A stretch of DNA of 64,000 nt, from NCBI GenBank assembly GCA_001898505.1, contig MKTZ01000011.1, positions 124,001-188,000 on the forward strand, written 5' to 3'. The notes under the pieces were generated by a model, which did not search any database, was not told where the DNA came from, and worked only from the letters and a program-made list of their open reading frames with translations. The stretch comes from Sphingobacteriales bacterium 50-39 (lineage in GTDB: Bacteria > Bacteroidota > Bacteroidia > Chitinophagales > Chitinophagaceae). The position numbers and the translations under genes are program-made. Below are positions 34,422-43,344 of this stretch, in pieces (positions within the stretch are counted from its first letter, which is position 1; each line of letters starts with the position of its first letter).

Positions 34422-35810
34422 ATGAATAAAAACCTTTATCCCTGGCTGATCTTTTTCTCAGCCCTTTCCGCTGCTGCTGCACTGCTTCAAAGCATTCTTC
34501 ACTTCCTGATTGGCCTTCAGTTTTTTTGGCTTGAGTCATTCGATATCTGGTTCCTGATAATGAATGTCACGGCCTTCGTGGGAGCGATACTTTTATTGAA
34601 GTATTTTTACAGCCAGAAATACTGGTTTGCTTTTGCTACAGGTGCTTTCTATTCCTTATGCGTTTTCTCTTACTCTATACTCTTTTATACGATACTTCGT
34701 TTTCACCAACTGACCAATTTTAACGCACCGTTGTTCGTCCTAACCATAGTGTCGGGCATCGTATATGCCGTGAGTCTCATGTTGCTCCGTGCAAAAAATA
34801 TACGCTGGTTAAATGCGGCTGGGGTTTATATGCTTACCATCGGGATCATCATGGTATCAATCCATATTTGGAAGAATGATAGGATCGCCCAATGGGTTAC
34901 AGTTGCGGGCAGCCTGGCCCCCCTCTTTTATGTGATGCATTTTTTAAGCCAACTTAGGAAGCTCAGGACGGACCGCGTAAATGTACCTGTAAGGAAACCT
35001 TTGGAAAATTTGGTGGGATTGGCCGGAATTTTAAGTTTCCTGCTCACCCTGGCATTCGGCGTGATCATATCTAATGAATGCTATTCTTCCATATATTGGA
35101 CAAATGTGAACAATAAAAAGACCTTGGAGCTGACACGATTGTGTGATCCGGGAATCTTTGTAAACGGCAAAGGAGATATTTTGCGGTACCGGCTGCTAAA
35201 ACCGCTGGATTACGATCCCACGAAAAAATACCCGATCGTCATCTCCCTTCCCTACGGAGGTCAGCCGGAAACAGATACCATCCGACAGATCGGAGGAGCA
35301 GTAGCGGCACTGCTCCTGGCTTCGGACAACAACAGAAGACGGTATCCCGCCTTTGTATTCATTCCGAACCGCCCACCGGGAGCAGCCTGGGGAGGCATCC
35401 CCAAGTATCCTACAGTGGATTCATTGGTCTTTGAGGCAATTGATGGATTGGATCGACAGTTCAGCATCGATGAGAAAAGGCGCTATGTGATAGGTTTGTC
35501 GTTGGGTGGGTTTGGAACGTGGAATTTCATCTGCAAACGTCCGGATATGTTTGCCGCTGCCATACCGGTTAGCGGAGGGGGCGACCCGCGACTTGCACCC
35601 AAGGCCATTAACGTAGCCGTATGGGCCTTCCACGGGACAAAAGACAAGAATGCACCAGTCAGTGGTTCCAGGAATATGATCAATGCCATAAAAAGCGCAG
35701 GCGGGAATCCAAAATATACAGAGTATCCGGATGAAGGACATAATATCTGGGATAAGGTCACTACAACACCGGGTCTCCTGGATTGGCTCTTTGCCCAGCA
35801 CCGGAAATAA
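34422..35810 (+). CDS. Membrane-anchored alpha/beta hydrolase
   Basis: A 462-residue protein in two parts. The first ~215 residues hold about seven transmembrane helices. The rest is an alpha/beta hydrolase related to prolyl-oligopeptidase/dienelactone-type esterases, with nucleophile S360 in GLSLGGFGTW, an acid in GTKDKNAPV and His in DEGHNIW. The topology places the hydrolase after the last helix, probably outside the cytoplasm. Substrate is unknown. The fusion of a polytopic domain to the hydrolase is uncommon. Confidence 0.8.
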   Translation: MNKNLYPWLIFFSALSAAAALLQSILHFLIGLQFFWLESFDIWFLIMNVTAFVGAILLLKYFYSQKYWFAFATGAFYSLCVFSYSILFYTILRFHQLTNFNAPLFVLTIVSGIVYAVSLMLLRAKNIRWLNAAGVYMLTIGIIMVSIHIWKNDRIAQWVTVAGSLAPLFYVMHFLSQLRKLRTDRVNVPVRKPLENLVGLAGILSFLLTLAFGVIISNECYSSIYWTNVNNKKTLELTRLCDPGIFVNGKGDILRYRLLKPLDYDPTKKYPIVISLPYGGQPETDTIRQIGGAVAALLLASDNNRRRYPAFVFIPNRPPGAAWGGIPKYPTVDSLVFEAIDGLDRQFSIDEKRRYVIGLSLGGFGTWNFICKRPDMFAAAIPVSGGGDPRLAPKAINVAVWAFHGTKDKNAPVSGSRNMINAIKSAGGNPKYTEYPDEGHNIWDKVTTTPGLLDWLFAQHRK

Positions 35811-35861
35811 TACACAAGGGTACCCCTATTACCTTCGATTCATCTCTTTTTCAATTGATAC

Positions 35862-37025
35862 TTACAGCATGCCCATCCCCTTCCAAAGTGATAGCATTGC
35901 AGGATCGTTGCCGCACGCTAGTAGAATTTCTTCCATATCTTCAACACTATGACCCTCGATGCTGCCATCCAGCGCCACTGCGCCAAAGTCATCGGAAATC
36001 GGCAGCCGGTTGTGTAACCGGGTACGGATCAGAATAGCGGAGGTCTTTCTCAACATCTTCCTACCGAGGTCCGGATCGTTCTCTTCTTTTATGAGTTGAT
36101 CCAATTGTGCATATAGATCCTCAAGGTGGGTGGTATCGATATAGTTTGCCTCGCGTACAAAACTATAGAAGTCGAAAATGCCTTCTTCAAGGTCTTGTTT
36201 GATGGTACGGACAAGTTGGTACCCAGCCATTGGGTAGTAATTATCAGCATATCTATAGCTCAGGTTGACAAACCCGATGGGTTCGACCGCGCTTTGAGGA
36301 GTTCCGGAGCGTGTTGCCTCTTTCTGCCTATCATCGACGAGGGCATCAACGACCGCGATGGATAATGCCGCCGCCAATTTATCGATGATCATCTCTGCGC
36401 TAGTGCCTGCGAGCATGCGACTATAGATCAGCCGGTTCGTTCCCTGGTCGAAATATCGGCGGATCCTTAGCAGAGTATCGCTGGCATCGTAGGTGTATTC
36501 GTCCCAGGTAAAGTATTGTCCGAGCCCCGGCATTCTATGAATTCCATCAGCCCGGATAACCTTCCCCTTGGCATCAAACTGGTAGCTTTCGACGGATAAG
36601 AGCAAATCATACGGACTGTTTATCAATTGTCTGCCCTTCTCCTCATTAGACCAACCCTGTTCCTGAATGTATGAGCCTCCCCCGTTGACATGCAATCTGA
36701 AGTTGACCATTTTTTTTCCTTCCTGATACTCAATTCGCTGAAGGGGGGAGCATATACCCGTAGCCAGGCAGAACTCAACATACTCTATCAATTGGCCGGT
36801 ATACGTATAAAATCCCCCCCAATCCGGACTTTCTTCTCCGGTCGTCCAATCTTCCTTGTCGGAAAATCGTCCGTTTTCAAAATTCTCCAGGTCATACCGG
36901 GGTGCAGCGGCATACCGGTAGGTCATTACCTGGGACTTATAGTGCTCTATAGTCCCCAGCTCGTCGAAGGATTCGATCCATCGCCGCAACAGGCGGTCCA
37001 TTAATTGGATCATCTTCTTGGACAT
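35862..37025 (-). CDS. Hypothetical protein, 387 residues
   Basis: A soluble protein with no signal peptide or membrane segment that I cannot assign. It is rich in Tyr, Asp and Glu, with a central stretch of alternating strands (YQFDAKGKVIRADGIHRM, TYDASDTLLRIRRYFDQ). A helical C-terminus includes DLEDLYAQLDQL-like acidic patterns. The style recalls immunity or SUKH-like proteins of Bacteroidota, but this is only an impression. It lies 16 bases downstream of the methyltransferase gene on the same strand. Confidence 0.65.
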   Translation of the reverse strand: MSKKMIQLMDRLLRRWIESFDELGTIEHYKSQVMTYRYAAAPRYDLENFENGRFSDKEDWTTGEESPDWGGFYTYTGQLIEYVEFCLATGICSPLQRIEYQEGKKMVNFRLHVNGGGSYIQEQGWSNEEKGRQLINSPYDLLLSVESYQFDAKGKVIRADGIHRMPGLGQYFTWDEYTYDASDTLLRIRRYFDQGTNRLIYSRMLAGTSAEMIIDKLAAALSIAVVDALVDDRQKEATRSGTPQSAVEPIGFVNLSYRYADNYYPMAGYQLVRTIKQDLEEGIFDFYSFVREANYIDTTHLEDLYAQLDQLIKEENDPDLGRKMLRKTSAILIRTRLHNRLPISDDFGAVALDGSIEGHSVEDMEEILLACGNDPAMLSLWKGMGML

Positions 37026-37041
37026 ACTTTTAAATTACCCG

Positions 37042-37785
37042 CTATACCTGTTTATTATTCTCTCCAACCAGCAACATGCCGGGCCGAAAACGCGGGATAA
37101 CAGCCCCAAAAAGAAATGAAAATATTAAGGAGAAGCTCATCTTATCCGTATAAAAAAAGTATTTCGTACATACAGGCCTGAACCCTGCCCTCAAGTAGGA
37201 TCGTTTAATCTCAGAAGGAAGATACTCCCTTCTGTGTGTAGCCTGGTTCTCCGCATCCACCTTTCCGAACGTTTTTTCAGGAACCTCCATGATAGGCTTC
37301 ATGAACAATAACTTCCCAATATGCAGGATTGAGCCGAGATTAGGAGTTGTAACGATTACTATCCCTTTCGATGCCAGATACGGTTGAATATTTTGTATTT
37401 GAATGGACGGATCCATCGGTATATGTTCGACAACTTCAGAAAAAAGCAAAAGATTAAAATATCCTTTCTGTAAATTGAGGTGATCGGTGAATAAATTGCC
37501 GGAACAGGATTTGATCCCTAAATGATTATAATATTTGCGAAAGGTTTCGATGGTCGATTCAAAATCTATAACAGTTACTTCAGCACCCCAGGAAATCAAC
37601 ATTTTCTCGACGCTCGCAATACCCGCCCCGACAGACAACACTTTATCCCCTTTCTTAAGATGCCTGATGCAAGCCTTGAAGGTAGTATAAAGCCTCCTGC
37701 CATGATATCTGGCATAAGCAATGTCCGATTCACTTAAATATTCGGAATCTGAAGTGATTTCTTTCAAAAACATGCGATAGGTCAT
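37042..37785 (-). CDS. Class I SAM-dependent methyltransferase
   Basis: A 247-residue methyltransferase. Motif I is KVLSVGAGIASVEK and the acidic ribose-binding end of strand 2 is VTVIDFES. FNLLLFSEVVEHIP is motif IV-like, followed by KGIVIVTTPN. The arrangement matches Methyltransf_11/23 small-molecule enzymes; the C-terminal ~60 residues are hydrophobic and may associate with membrane. The substrate cannot be inferred. Confidence 0.85.
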   Translation of the reverse strand: MTYRMFLKEITSDSEYLSESDIAYARYHGRRLYTTFKACIRHLKKGDKVLSVGAGIASVEKMLISWGAEVTVIDFESTIETFRKYYNHLGIKSCSGNLFTDHLNLQKGYFNLLLFSEVVEHIPMDPSIQIQNIQPYLASKGIVIVTTPNLGSILHIGKLLFMKPIMEVPEKTFGKVDAENQATHRREYLPSEIKRSYLRAGFRPVCTKYFFYTDKMSFSLIFSFLFGAVIPRFRPGMLLVGENNKQV

Positions 37786-38026
37786 GGTAAGATTTATTAA
37801 TTTTTATTAATATATCTGCGAGTGGGGCAAGGTACCATTTTATCGTGAATTAATATCCGAAGCCCATAACCGCGTCGATTTTGCCAGCAGACCTGTCGCT
37901 TTTAGCCATACCCGTGAAACGATACATCAACAATTAGCCCCAGGTCCTTAGCCTTGTAAAATCGCTTGCTTTCTCCTTCGATGTCGACTTTAACGCAGGA
38001 TCGGGCTAAAGGGTAGGCAAGAGGGC

Positions 38027-39025
38027 CTACTCATTGTAAGAATTGATAAGGTTAACAACGACCTGTGCCATAATATCCTTTTCATCCGGCTTGCTTTCTG
38101 CGATCATCAGTGTTAACGCCACCAGCGCATTATCCGCGATTCGCTTGGAACCATCTTCCCGGTATAAGATTCCGCTCCTTTCCATAAACCAGACGAACAG
38201 AAAGGCAGCAATCCGCTTATTGCCATCTGAAAAAGAATGGTTCTTTACCACGAAATATAACAGGTGCGCCGCTTTTTCTTCAATGCTCGGGTAAAGATCG
38301 CTGCCACCAAATGACTGATAAATTGCCGCCATCGAACTCCTGAAGGATTCATCCTTCTCATTTCCAAATAAACTGCTGCCGCCGAATTTGTCCCGCAGGC
38401 CTTCAATTGCCTTCTTAGCTTCGCCATAGGTAGCGACAAAGGCTTCCCCCTTATGCGTTGCTTCTATGGTCAGCCGGCGGTGATCGTATTTATCCAGTAC
38501 GTCGAGCGCATACGTATAATCCGTGATGACCTTAAGCAAGCCGGCTGCCTCATCGCTTGTTAATTGCTGCTGGTTCGTAAGAACATTTCCTAAAAGCTGG
38601 ATCGATCTTTTCAGAGTATTATAGTGTTCGGTCTTTTCGTTCAAGCGTTTTTCGTTCAATGCATAACCCTTTACAAGGTAATCTTTCAGAACCTTATTCG
38701 CCCAGATGCGGAATTGGGTTCCACGCTTGGAACTTACACGGTATCCGACAGATATAATAACATCAAGATTATAAAGGGTTACAGACCTTTTAACCGTTCG
38801 TTTGCCCTCCTGTTGAACTACCGAGGATTTCTCGGTAGTTGCCGTTTTTTCCAACTCCCTCTCTCTAAAGATATTCCTTATATGAAGGCTGATCGTGTCG
38901 GTATCTTTATCAAATAGGTCTGCCATATCACGTTGAGACAACCATAAGGTGTCCTTTTCAAGAGTTACCTGTATTTCTGGTCTTCCCGCCTTATCCTGGT
39001 AAATAATGATATTTCTATTTTCCAT
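38027..39025 (-). CDS. RhuM family protein with Doc/Fic domain
   Basis: A 332-residue two-domain protein. Residues 1-130 form the RhuM (virulence_RhuM) domain with its KilA-N-like pattern (LWLSQRDMADLFDKDTDTIS, GYRVSSKRGTQFRIWAN). The C-terminal domain carries the Fic/Doc motif HSFSDGNKRIAAF at 263-275; Lys after the Asn, as in Doc, suggests a phosphotransferase-type active site rather than a standard AMPylase. A helical linker joins the two. Such fusions are frequent in mobile islands and toxin-like loci. The ATG at 39023-39025 is the family start; the longer upstream frame is spurious. Confidence 0.9.
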   Translation of the reverse strand: MENRNIIIYQDKAGRPEIQVTLEKDTLWLSQRDMADLFDKDTDTISLHIRNIFRERELEKTATTEKSSVVQQEGKRTVKRSVTLYNLDVIISVGYRVSSKRGTQFRIWANKVLKDYLVKGYALNEKRLNEKTEHYNTLKRSIQLLGNVLTNQQQLTSDEAAGLLKVITDYTYALDVLDKYDHRRLTIEATHKGEAFVATYGEAKKAIEGLRDKFGGSSLFGNEKDESFRSSMAAIYQSFGGSDLYPSIEEKAAHLLYFVVKNHSFSDGNKRIAAFLFVWFMERSGILYREDGSKRIADNALVALTLMIAESKPDEKDIMAQVVVNLINSYNE

Positions 39026-39113
39026 AACTGAATTTATTAAAAGATTGAATGTGAACAACAACCAATAAAAGCTGCTGATAAAAACCGTCCATGTCGACGA
39101 GTTTTGTAATTTA

Positions 39114-39875
39114 TCACACCTCCACCACCGCATCTCTCCTAAACGATCCATGCTCATAATGATGCACATATCCCAGCTGATTCGTAAGCATCCTCGTCCT
39201 TCCAATGGCAAACTCCGGCGTATTGACATGATGATGCCCATACATCCAGCATTCAGCCCCTGAATCTGCAATGAGATCAAACAGCTCCACGGCAAACGCC
39301 TCCGTCAGCGGACTGTTCTTATATACTCTTGGATAATTCATCAACGTTGGAACATGGTGTGTAACCACCACCATCGGCCCCCGCCCGGCATCGCAAAGAG
39401 TATCCCTTAAAAAACGCAAACTTTCTTCATGGAGTAGTGAAAACCTGGAAGCGGTAAATTTTGATCCCTCATACCGTATAGCGGAAAAATCAGAGATCCT
39501 TCTCTGGATATCCCATTCAAGACCAGGACTGATCCGGCCCCATAAAGTAGTAAAAACAAGCCGGACCTCTCCATACGCAACAGAATGGTTATTTACTAAA
39601 TAAAGATTATCTCTTAACTTCTCATGAAATGGATTGGGCCGGTCGGTGATATCGCTTCCATAATATTCATGATTGCCCGGTACCCAGTATACGGTGGAAT
39701 AATGATCACAAACGAAGTCAAAGAATCCACGGGCTTTCTTCAAATCGGAAAATGAAACGACATCACCCGCCAATACAAGAACATCGCCCACCGGCCGCAA
39801 TGGGTTCTTGGTAAGAAATTTTTGATTTTCAGGAAATTCCAGGTGGAGATCCGAACAGAACTGTATTTTCATCAT
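39114..39875 (-). CDS. Metallophosphoesterase
   Basis: A 253-residue calcineurin-like phosphoesterase. Metal-binding motifs occur in order: SDLHLE (D9, H11), LVLAGDVV, WVPGNHEYY, VVVTHHVP and MYGHHHV. It is cytosolic and its substrate is unknown. The ATG at 39873-39875 (or the next codon) matches family starts. It is followed on the minus strand by the RhuM-Doc gene, 88 bases away. Confidence 0.9.
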   Translation of the reverse strand: MMKIQFCSDLHLEFPENQKFLTKNPLRPVGDVLVLAGDVVSFSDLKKARGFFDFVCDHYSTVYWVPGNHEYYGSDITDRPNPFHEKLRDNLYLVNNHSVAYGEVRLVFTTLWGRISPGLEWDIQRRISDFSAIRYEGSKFTASRFSLLHEESLRFLRDTLCDAGRGPMVVVTHHVPTLMNYPRVYKNSPLTEAFAVELFDLIADSGAECWMYGHHHVNTPEFAIGRTRMLTNQLGYVHHYEHGSFRRDAVVEV

Positions 39876-39988
39876 TAATGGATTTGAGGAACAATATTTC
39901 CCCATCCGATGAAGGACAACAAAGATACTTTATTGGAAAATACCCGAACACAAAACTTTTAGTTCTTGAGACGGCGGTTGTAGCTGTT

Positions 39989-40250
39989 TTATCTTTCTCC
40001 CATTCGCTGTCGCGCTATATAAAGGCTGGTGATCATATTCCGCGTCACCCGACCCTGAAACTCTTCGCGGGCCGTGCGACGCAACTCCTCAAGGACGGCG
40101 CCGTGATCCGGCCGGATATTGATAGCGGCATCGTCTTAGCCATAAAATCTGCCAGTCGATGGTCCGGCTCGATAGCCACCAATGGGTTCGCTCCCATCTC
40201 AAGCAGCCGGCTCGTAGCTATCCCCGTCCCCAAAGGGTATACCCCGGCAT
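39989..40250 (-). pseudogene. Remnant of a SAM-dependent methyltransferase gene
   Basis: One frame reads the SAM-binding part LGTGIATSRLLEMGANPLV followed by AIEPDHRLADFMAKTMP. After a frame change it continues as LEELRRTAREEFQGRV then TSLYIARQRMGER to the stop TAA at 39989-39991. This is the C-terminal signature of the same methyltransferase family. The whole middle (about 130 residues in intact relatives) is missing. The gene is therefore an internal-deletion, frameshifted relic. Confidence 0.7.
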
Positions 40251-40406
40251 GACAAATATCTCAAAATTTCCTATCTTCATATCGCTGTCCGGAAGCATCC
40301 CGTCCGCGGAAATGGGCAAAGCCCACCGGTGTGGTTCATAAACACATATTATTAACTTAACTTCTTGCCTTCATGCGGACATGGGCATATTAAAAGAAGG
40401 AAAGTT

Positions 40407-41687
40407 ATGTCTACAGTCTCCCGGGATTTACCCGCACATCCCCATCTCGATGTCCCCAAACAACAGGCACGCGAACTGCTCCGGCAGTGCCAGGAAAGAT
40501 CAACTGATGCCCTCGATCGTGTACGACGCCAGCATCCCAGGCTCCACACCGCCGATGACGAGGCTATCACCTCTCGCCTAAAGCTCAGCGACGCCCAGCT
40601 GGTCATCGCAAGAGAATATGGATTCTCCTCCTGGACCCAGCTCAAGGAGCGCATCACCGGCAATACGGTGGCCCAGCTCATCGATAAAGCCATTCGTTCG
40701 GGCGACGCCGCCGGAGTCACACGGTTGCTGACAGCCTATCCCAATCTATTGCATGTTCCTGTCAGGAGCGGCAACTGGGGGCCCCCGATGAGTCACGCCG
40801 CCAACATGGGCCGGCTTGATATGGTCAAAACAATTGCTGCGTTGGGTGCAAAAGATTATCAGCATGCGTTCCAGCGGGCGTTATTGCACGGCGATATTGA
40901 AATAGCAAAATGGCTTCATGAACAGGGCGCCATACTCTCCCCCGGTATCATCATGGGTTCCTGCGAAACACTGAATGATCGCGGCTTTGGGTTCCTGGAC
41001 GACGCCGGCGTTCCATTGACGGACGGGAAAGGAGATAAATTGGCCCCGCTTGCCATGGTGCTGGAAACATACAGTCGCCATCCCGCTGGTAAACACGCCA
41101 TTTTACAACGATTCAAAGCGAGAGGCTATCAATGGGAAGATACACCCATCATGGCTTTTCATTGTGGCGATCTCAGCCGGCTCAAGACCCATCACCAGCA
41201 TCATCCCGGGCTGATCCACCAACGATTCAGCTACCGCGAGATCTATCCCCCGGAGTTGGGTTGCGCAGATGACAACAGGTCAGGGCTGCATGGCACACCC
41301 ATCGATGGCGCCACCTTATTGCACCTGTCGATCGATTTTGACGAACAGGAGATCTTCGATTGGTTATTGGAGCAGGGTGCAGACGTCAATGCCGCAGCCA
41401 TTGTAGATGAAGAAGGTTTTGGCGGGCATACGCCGCTATTCAATGCCATCGTAAGCGATGCATATGTCAACGGCAGACAACGTGAAGCCTACATGATCCG
41501 CCGTTTACTGGATCTCGGCGCCGATATTCACAAGAGGGTCAGCCTGAGAAAGTACCTCGACTGGCGTGAAGCGCCGGGATGGCACATAGCAAGGAACGTA
41601 ACACCACTGGAGTGGGCAGCCGGCTTTCCGGAAAGAGGTTGGGTGAGTCAGGAAGGCGTCAGCCTGATCGAAGGTATAAGTAAATGA
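40407..41687 (+). CDS. Ankyrin repeat domain protein
   Basis: A 426-residue soluble protein. The N-terminal ~75 residues (HLDVPKQQARELLRQCQ, then LSDAQLVIAREYGFSSWTQL) form a helical module often found in front of ankyrin repeats in bacterial proteins. Ankyrin-like repeats follow (MSHAANMGRLDMVKTIAALG, LLHLSIDFDEQEIFDWLLEQ, NVTPLEWAAG). It probably mediates protein-protein contacts. The ATG at 40407 is preceded by GAAGGAAAG; the earlier in-frame start has no support. Confidence 0.8.
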   Translation: MSTVSRDLPAHPHLDVPKQQARELLRQCQERSTDALDRVRRQHPRLHTADDEAITSRLKLSDAQLVIAREYGFSSWTQLKERITGNTVAQLIDKAIRSGDAAGVTRLLTAYPNLLHVPVRSGNWGPPMSHAANMGRLDMVKTIAALGAKDYQHAFQRALLHGDIEIAKWLHEQGAILSPGIIMGSCETLNDRGFGFLDDAGVPLTDGKGDKLAPLAMVLETYSRHPAGKHAILQRFKARGYQWEDTPIMAFHCGDLSRLKTHHQHHPGLIHQRFSYREIYPPELGCADDNRSGLHGTPIDGATLLHLSIDFDEQEIFDWLLEQGADVNAAAIVDEEGFGGHTPLFNAIVSDAYVNGRQREAYMIRRLLDLGADIHKRVSLRKYLDWREAPGWHIARNVTPLEWAAGFPERGWVSQEGVSLIEGISK

Positions 41688-41698
41688 ACCTGCTCCCC

Positions 41699-41929
41699 CT
41701 ATTTCGGGGCACCGAAAAACAAAATATATCCATCGCTGTCCGCTAGCTCAAATCCAAGTAAACCATCCCCATCGACCCGCAAGGGCTGATGAAAGACCAC
41801 CCCCTTGGAACGATATTCCTCGTACAACGCATCCGGGTCCGCCGTTGATATATAAGCATCCCAGCGCGCCCATTCATGACGGGTATGATTGGGAAAGGTG
41901 CAACATAGGTAAGGTTGGACATAATTTAT
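41699..41929 (-). pseudogene. C-terminal fragment of a VOC/glyoxalase-family gene
   Basis: The reading frame ends in HEWARWDAYISTADPDALYE, then LRVDGDGLLGFELADSDGY and ILFFGAPK, which is the second half of a VOC-fold protein. The expected first unit is missing; the open frame upstream reads a sequence unlike any VOC N-terminus and runs into the DUF2306 gene's leader. It is probably a truncated relic, though expression of a half-protein cannot be excluded. Confidence 0.6.
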
Positions 41930-41996
41930 TTGTTTGTATAAAGTTAAATTGTTCTCTCGTATAAAATATGCTCCAAAAAATAGATATTTTTCTCCG

Positions 41997-42653
41997 GTGA
42001 AAGATTTTGGTGGGATACTACAAGCCCTATTCGCGTATGTCATTTTGTGCCTGGCCACTTTCCTAATGCTGCGTATGGTCATTGACTATTCCAGTTTCAG
42101 GACAGACATCCATTTCCTCCGATTTAAACAGGATTATATCGACATCCCCTGGTGGCGGGCGTCGTTCTATATCCATGTGTTTTCCAGCATCTTTGCCCTC
42201 GCTGCCGGTTTCACTCAATTCTCTAGCCACATCCTGAAACACCACCGGAAGGTCCATCGCGTCGTAGGAAGGATCTATGCAGTGGATATTCTTTTTATCA
42301 ATTTCCCGGCAGGAATGGTGATGGCTGTTTATGCCAACGGCTTATGGCCATCCAGGGCGGCCTTTGTCATCCTCGATTGTCTGTGGTTCTATTTCACCTG
42401 GCGGGCAGTCCGGGCGGCACGACAAAAACGCATTCCCGAACACAAAGAGTTCATGCTCCGCAGCTATGCACTGACCTTCTCCGCGATCACCTTGCGGACA
42501 TGGAAGATCATATTGTTGAATACATTTCATCCCGACCCGTTGAGCCTGTACATGATCGACGCCTGGATGGGGTTTGTACCCAATTTGATCTTAATTGAAT
42601 GGCTAATAAGAAAAAAACGTAACAGAAAGCCCCTTGTCACCGCTCCAGCCTGA
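41997..42653 (+). CDS. DUF2306 family membrane protein
   Basis: About 218 residues with four to five transmembrane helices and the DUF2306 pattern: PWWRASFYIHVFSSIFALAA, then FTQFSSHILKHHRKVHRVVG, and a C-terminal MIDAWMGFVPNLILIEWLI. Conserved His and Arg residues in the loops suggest a haem- or quinone-linked or transport role, but none is established. No ATG precedes the first helix; the GTG at 41997 gives the best N-terminus, while a TTG at 41934 would add 21 residues. The 3' end overlaps the convergent small gene by 17 bases. Confidence 0.75.
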   Translation: MKDFGGILQALFAYVILCLATFLMLRMVIDYSSFRTDIHFLRFKQDYIDIPWWRASFYIHVFSSIFALAAGFTQFSSHILKHHRKVHRVVGRIYAVDILFINFPAGMVMAVYANGLWPSRAAFVILDCLWFYFTWRAVRAARQKRIPEHKEFMLRSYALTFSAITLRTWKIILLNTFHPDPLSLYMIDAWMGFVPNLILIEWLIRKKRNRKPLVTAPA

Positions 42654-42846
42654 AATTATTAAAGACAAAGACTACGATCACATACGCCAGGGCAAGGAAA
42701 CTTAAAACAAAAGTAACAACCCGAATAGTACTGGCTTTGCTGTTACCGGCCCGTTCGAGCTTCTTATAGACGACATTGGAGATGCCATAGGCGGCCGCAA
42801 AGAGGATAACCCCTACAGCAACTAATATAAAAAGCAGGAACTCCAT
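42637..42846 (-). CDS. Small two-helix membrane protein
   Basis: A 69-residue protein with two predicted transmembrane helices (MEFLLFILVAVGVILFAAAY and VVTFVLSFLALAYVIVVFVF) joined by a short basic loop (YKKLERAGNSKAS). No family is recognised. Its clean two-helix pattern argues that it is real even though it overlaps the end of the DUF2306 gene. Confidence 0.6.
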   Translation of the reverse strand: MEFLLFILVAVGVILFAAAYGISNVVYKKLERAGNSKASTIRVVTFVLSFLALAYVIVVFVFNNFRLER

Positions 42847-42938
42847 AGGTCAGCGTTTGAAGCATAATATTAGCTGGCAGTTCGGGAAAATGCAAACTCC
42901 CCGCTGCGATTTAACAACTCTATAAAAAAACTACCCCT

Positions 42939-42955
42939 GTGCAAATAGGTTGCAC
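42939..42955. promoter_or_regulatory. Inverted repeat upstream of the tRNA-like RNA
   Basis: GTGCAA-atagg-TTGCAC is a perfect six-base inverted repeat located 29 bases before the RNA. AATATTTG at 42966-42973 resembles a -7 box. The repeat could be an operator, but this is a guess. Confidence 0.35.
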
Positions 42956-42984
42956 ACATGCTTCTAATATTTGCTCCTGTTTAA

Positions 42985-43180
42985 GCCCCTGTAGCTTAAA
43001 AGGAAAAGCCTGCGGTAAAATCAGCTGACTGCAGCGTGTATGGATCACGCCGTAATATCCACGCGAAATTATGGACAGAATTTACAGTGCACCGAAAATG
43101 CCAACCGGCACAGTAGGGAAGCGTATTTACAGCCATGCTGCCCGGCAACGGGATTGTGAGTTCGAATCTCATCAGGGGAC
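42985..43180 (+). ncRNA. tRNA-like structured RNA with a ~145-nt internal segment
   Basis: The 5' end is tRNA-like: acceptor strand GCCCCTG (42985-42991), TA, and D arm GCTT-AAAAGGAA-AAGC. The 3' end has a canonical T arm GTGAG-TTCGAAT-CTCAT (43156-43172) followed exactly by CAGGGGA, which pairs with the 5' strand at six of seven positions. Between them there is no anticodon arm. Instead I see several hairpins: GCTG-actg-CAGC (43024-43035), GCGTG-tatggat-CACGC, TCCA/TGGA, and CCCG-GCAA-CGGG (43141-43152). Parts of the inner segment loosely resemble cobalamin-riboswitch blocks. It is not a normal tRNA; the class is unknown. A small S24/S26 peptidase gene follows. Confidence 0.45.
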
Positions 43181-43225
43181 CTCATCAAATCCAAACCAAA
43201 TGAACAAATATGAACGTTTAAAAAA

Positions 43226-43315
43226 TGTGCGCCAATTGGCCTGCCCTGAAAAAATAGTCCAATTGGCGCAAAACGCTAATGTCTGTCCTTCGGACAAACC
43301 GCCTGCTGCGGCTTA
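43226..43315 (+). repeat. Dispersed palindromic element, full copy (E11)
   Basis: Perfect 12-base arms TGCGCCAATTGG (43228-43239) and CCAATTGGCGCA (43259-43270) surround a loop ending CTGAAAAAATAG. Then come CTAATG, the hairpin TGTCC-ttc-GGACA and the hairpin ACCGC/GCGGcT ending at 43315. This is the cleanest copy of the standard form. It lies between the tRNA-like RNA and the S24/S26 peptidase start. Confidence 0.9.
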
Positions 43316-43344
43316 ACGAACTATCCACCACAGGAACAGGAAAA

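Noticed and set aside
42985..43180. Cobalamin riboswitch
   Set aside because: Several blocks look similar (TTAAAAGG, CTGACTGCAGC, GGGAAG), but the closing stem is absent, the GACCTGCC block is not intact and no B12-related gene follows. Kept only as an alternative.
42985..43180. Group I intron in a tRNA, or tmRNA
   Set aside because: The inner segment is too short for a group I intron and lacks its core motifs; tmRNA has no D stem of this kind and no tag frame is visible.
43279..43344. Longer N-terminus for the S24/S26 peptidase
   Set aside because: These codons fall in the repeat element; the ATG at 43345 has a purine-rich stretch before it and fits the family start.
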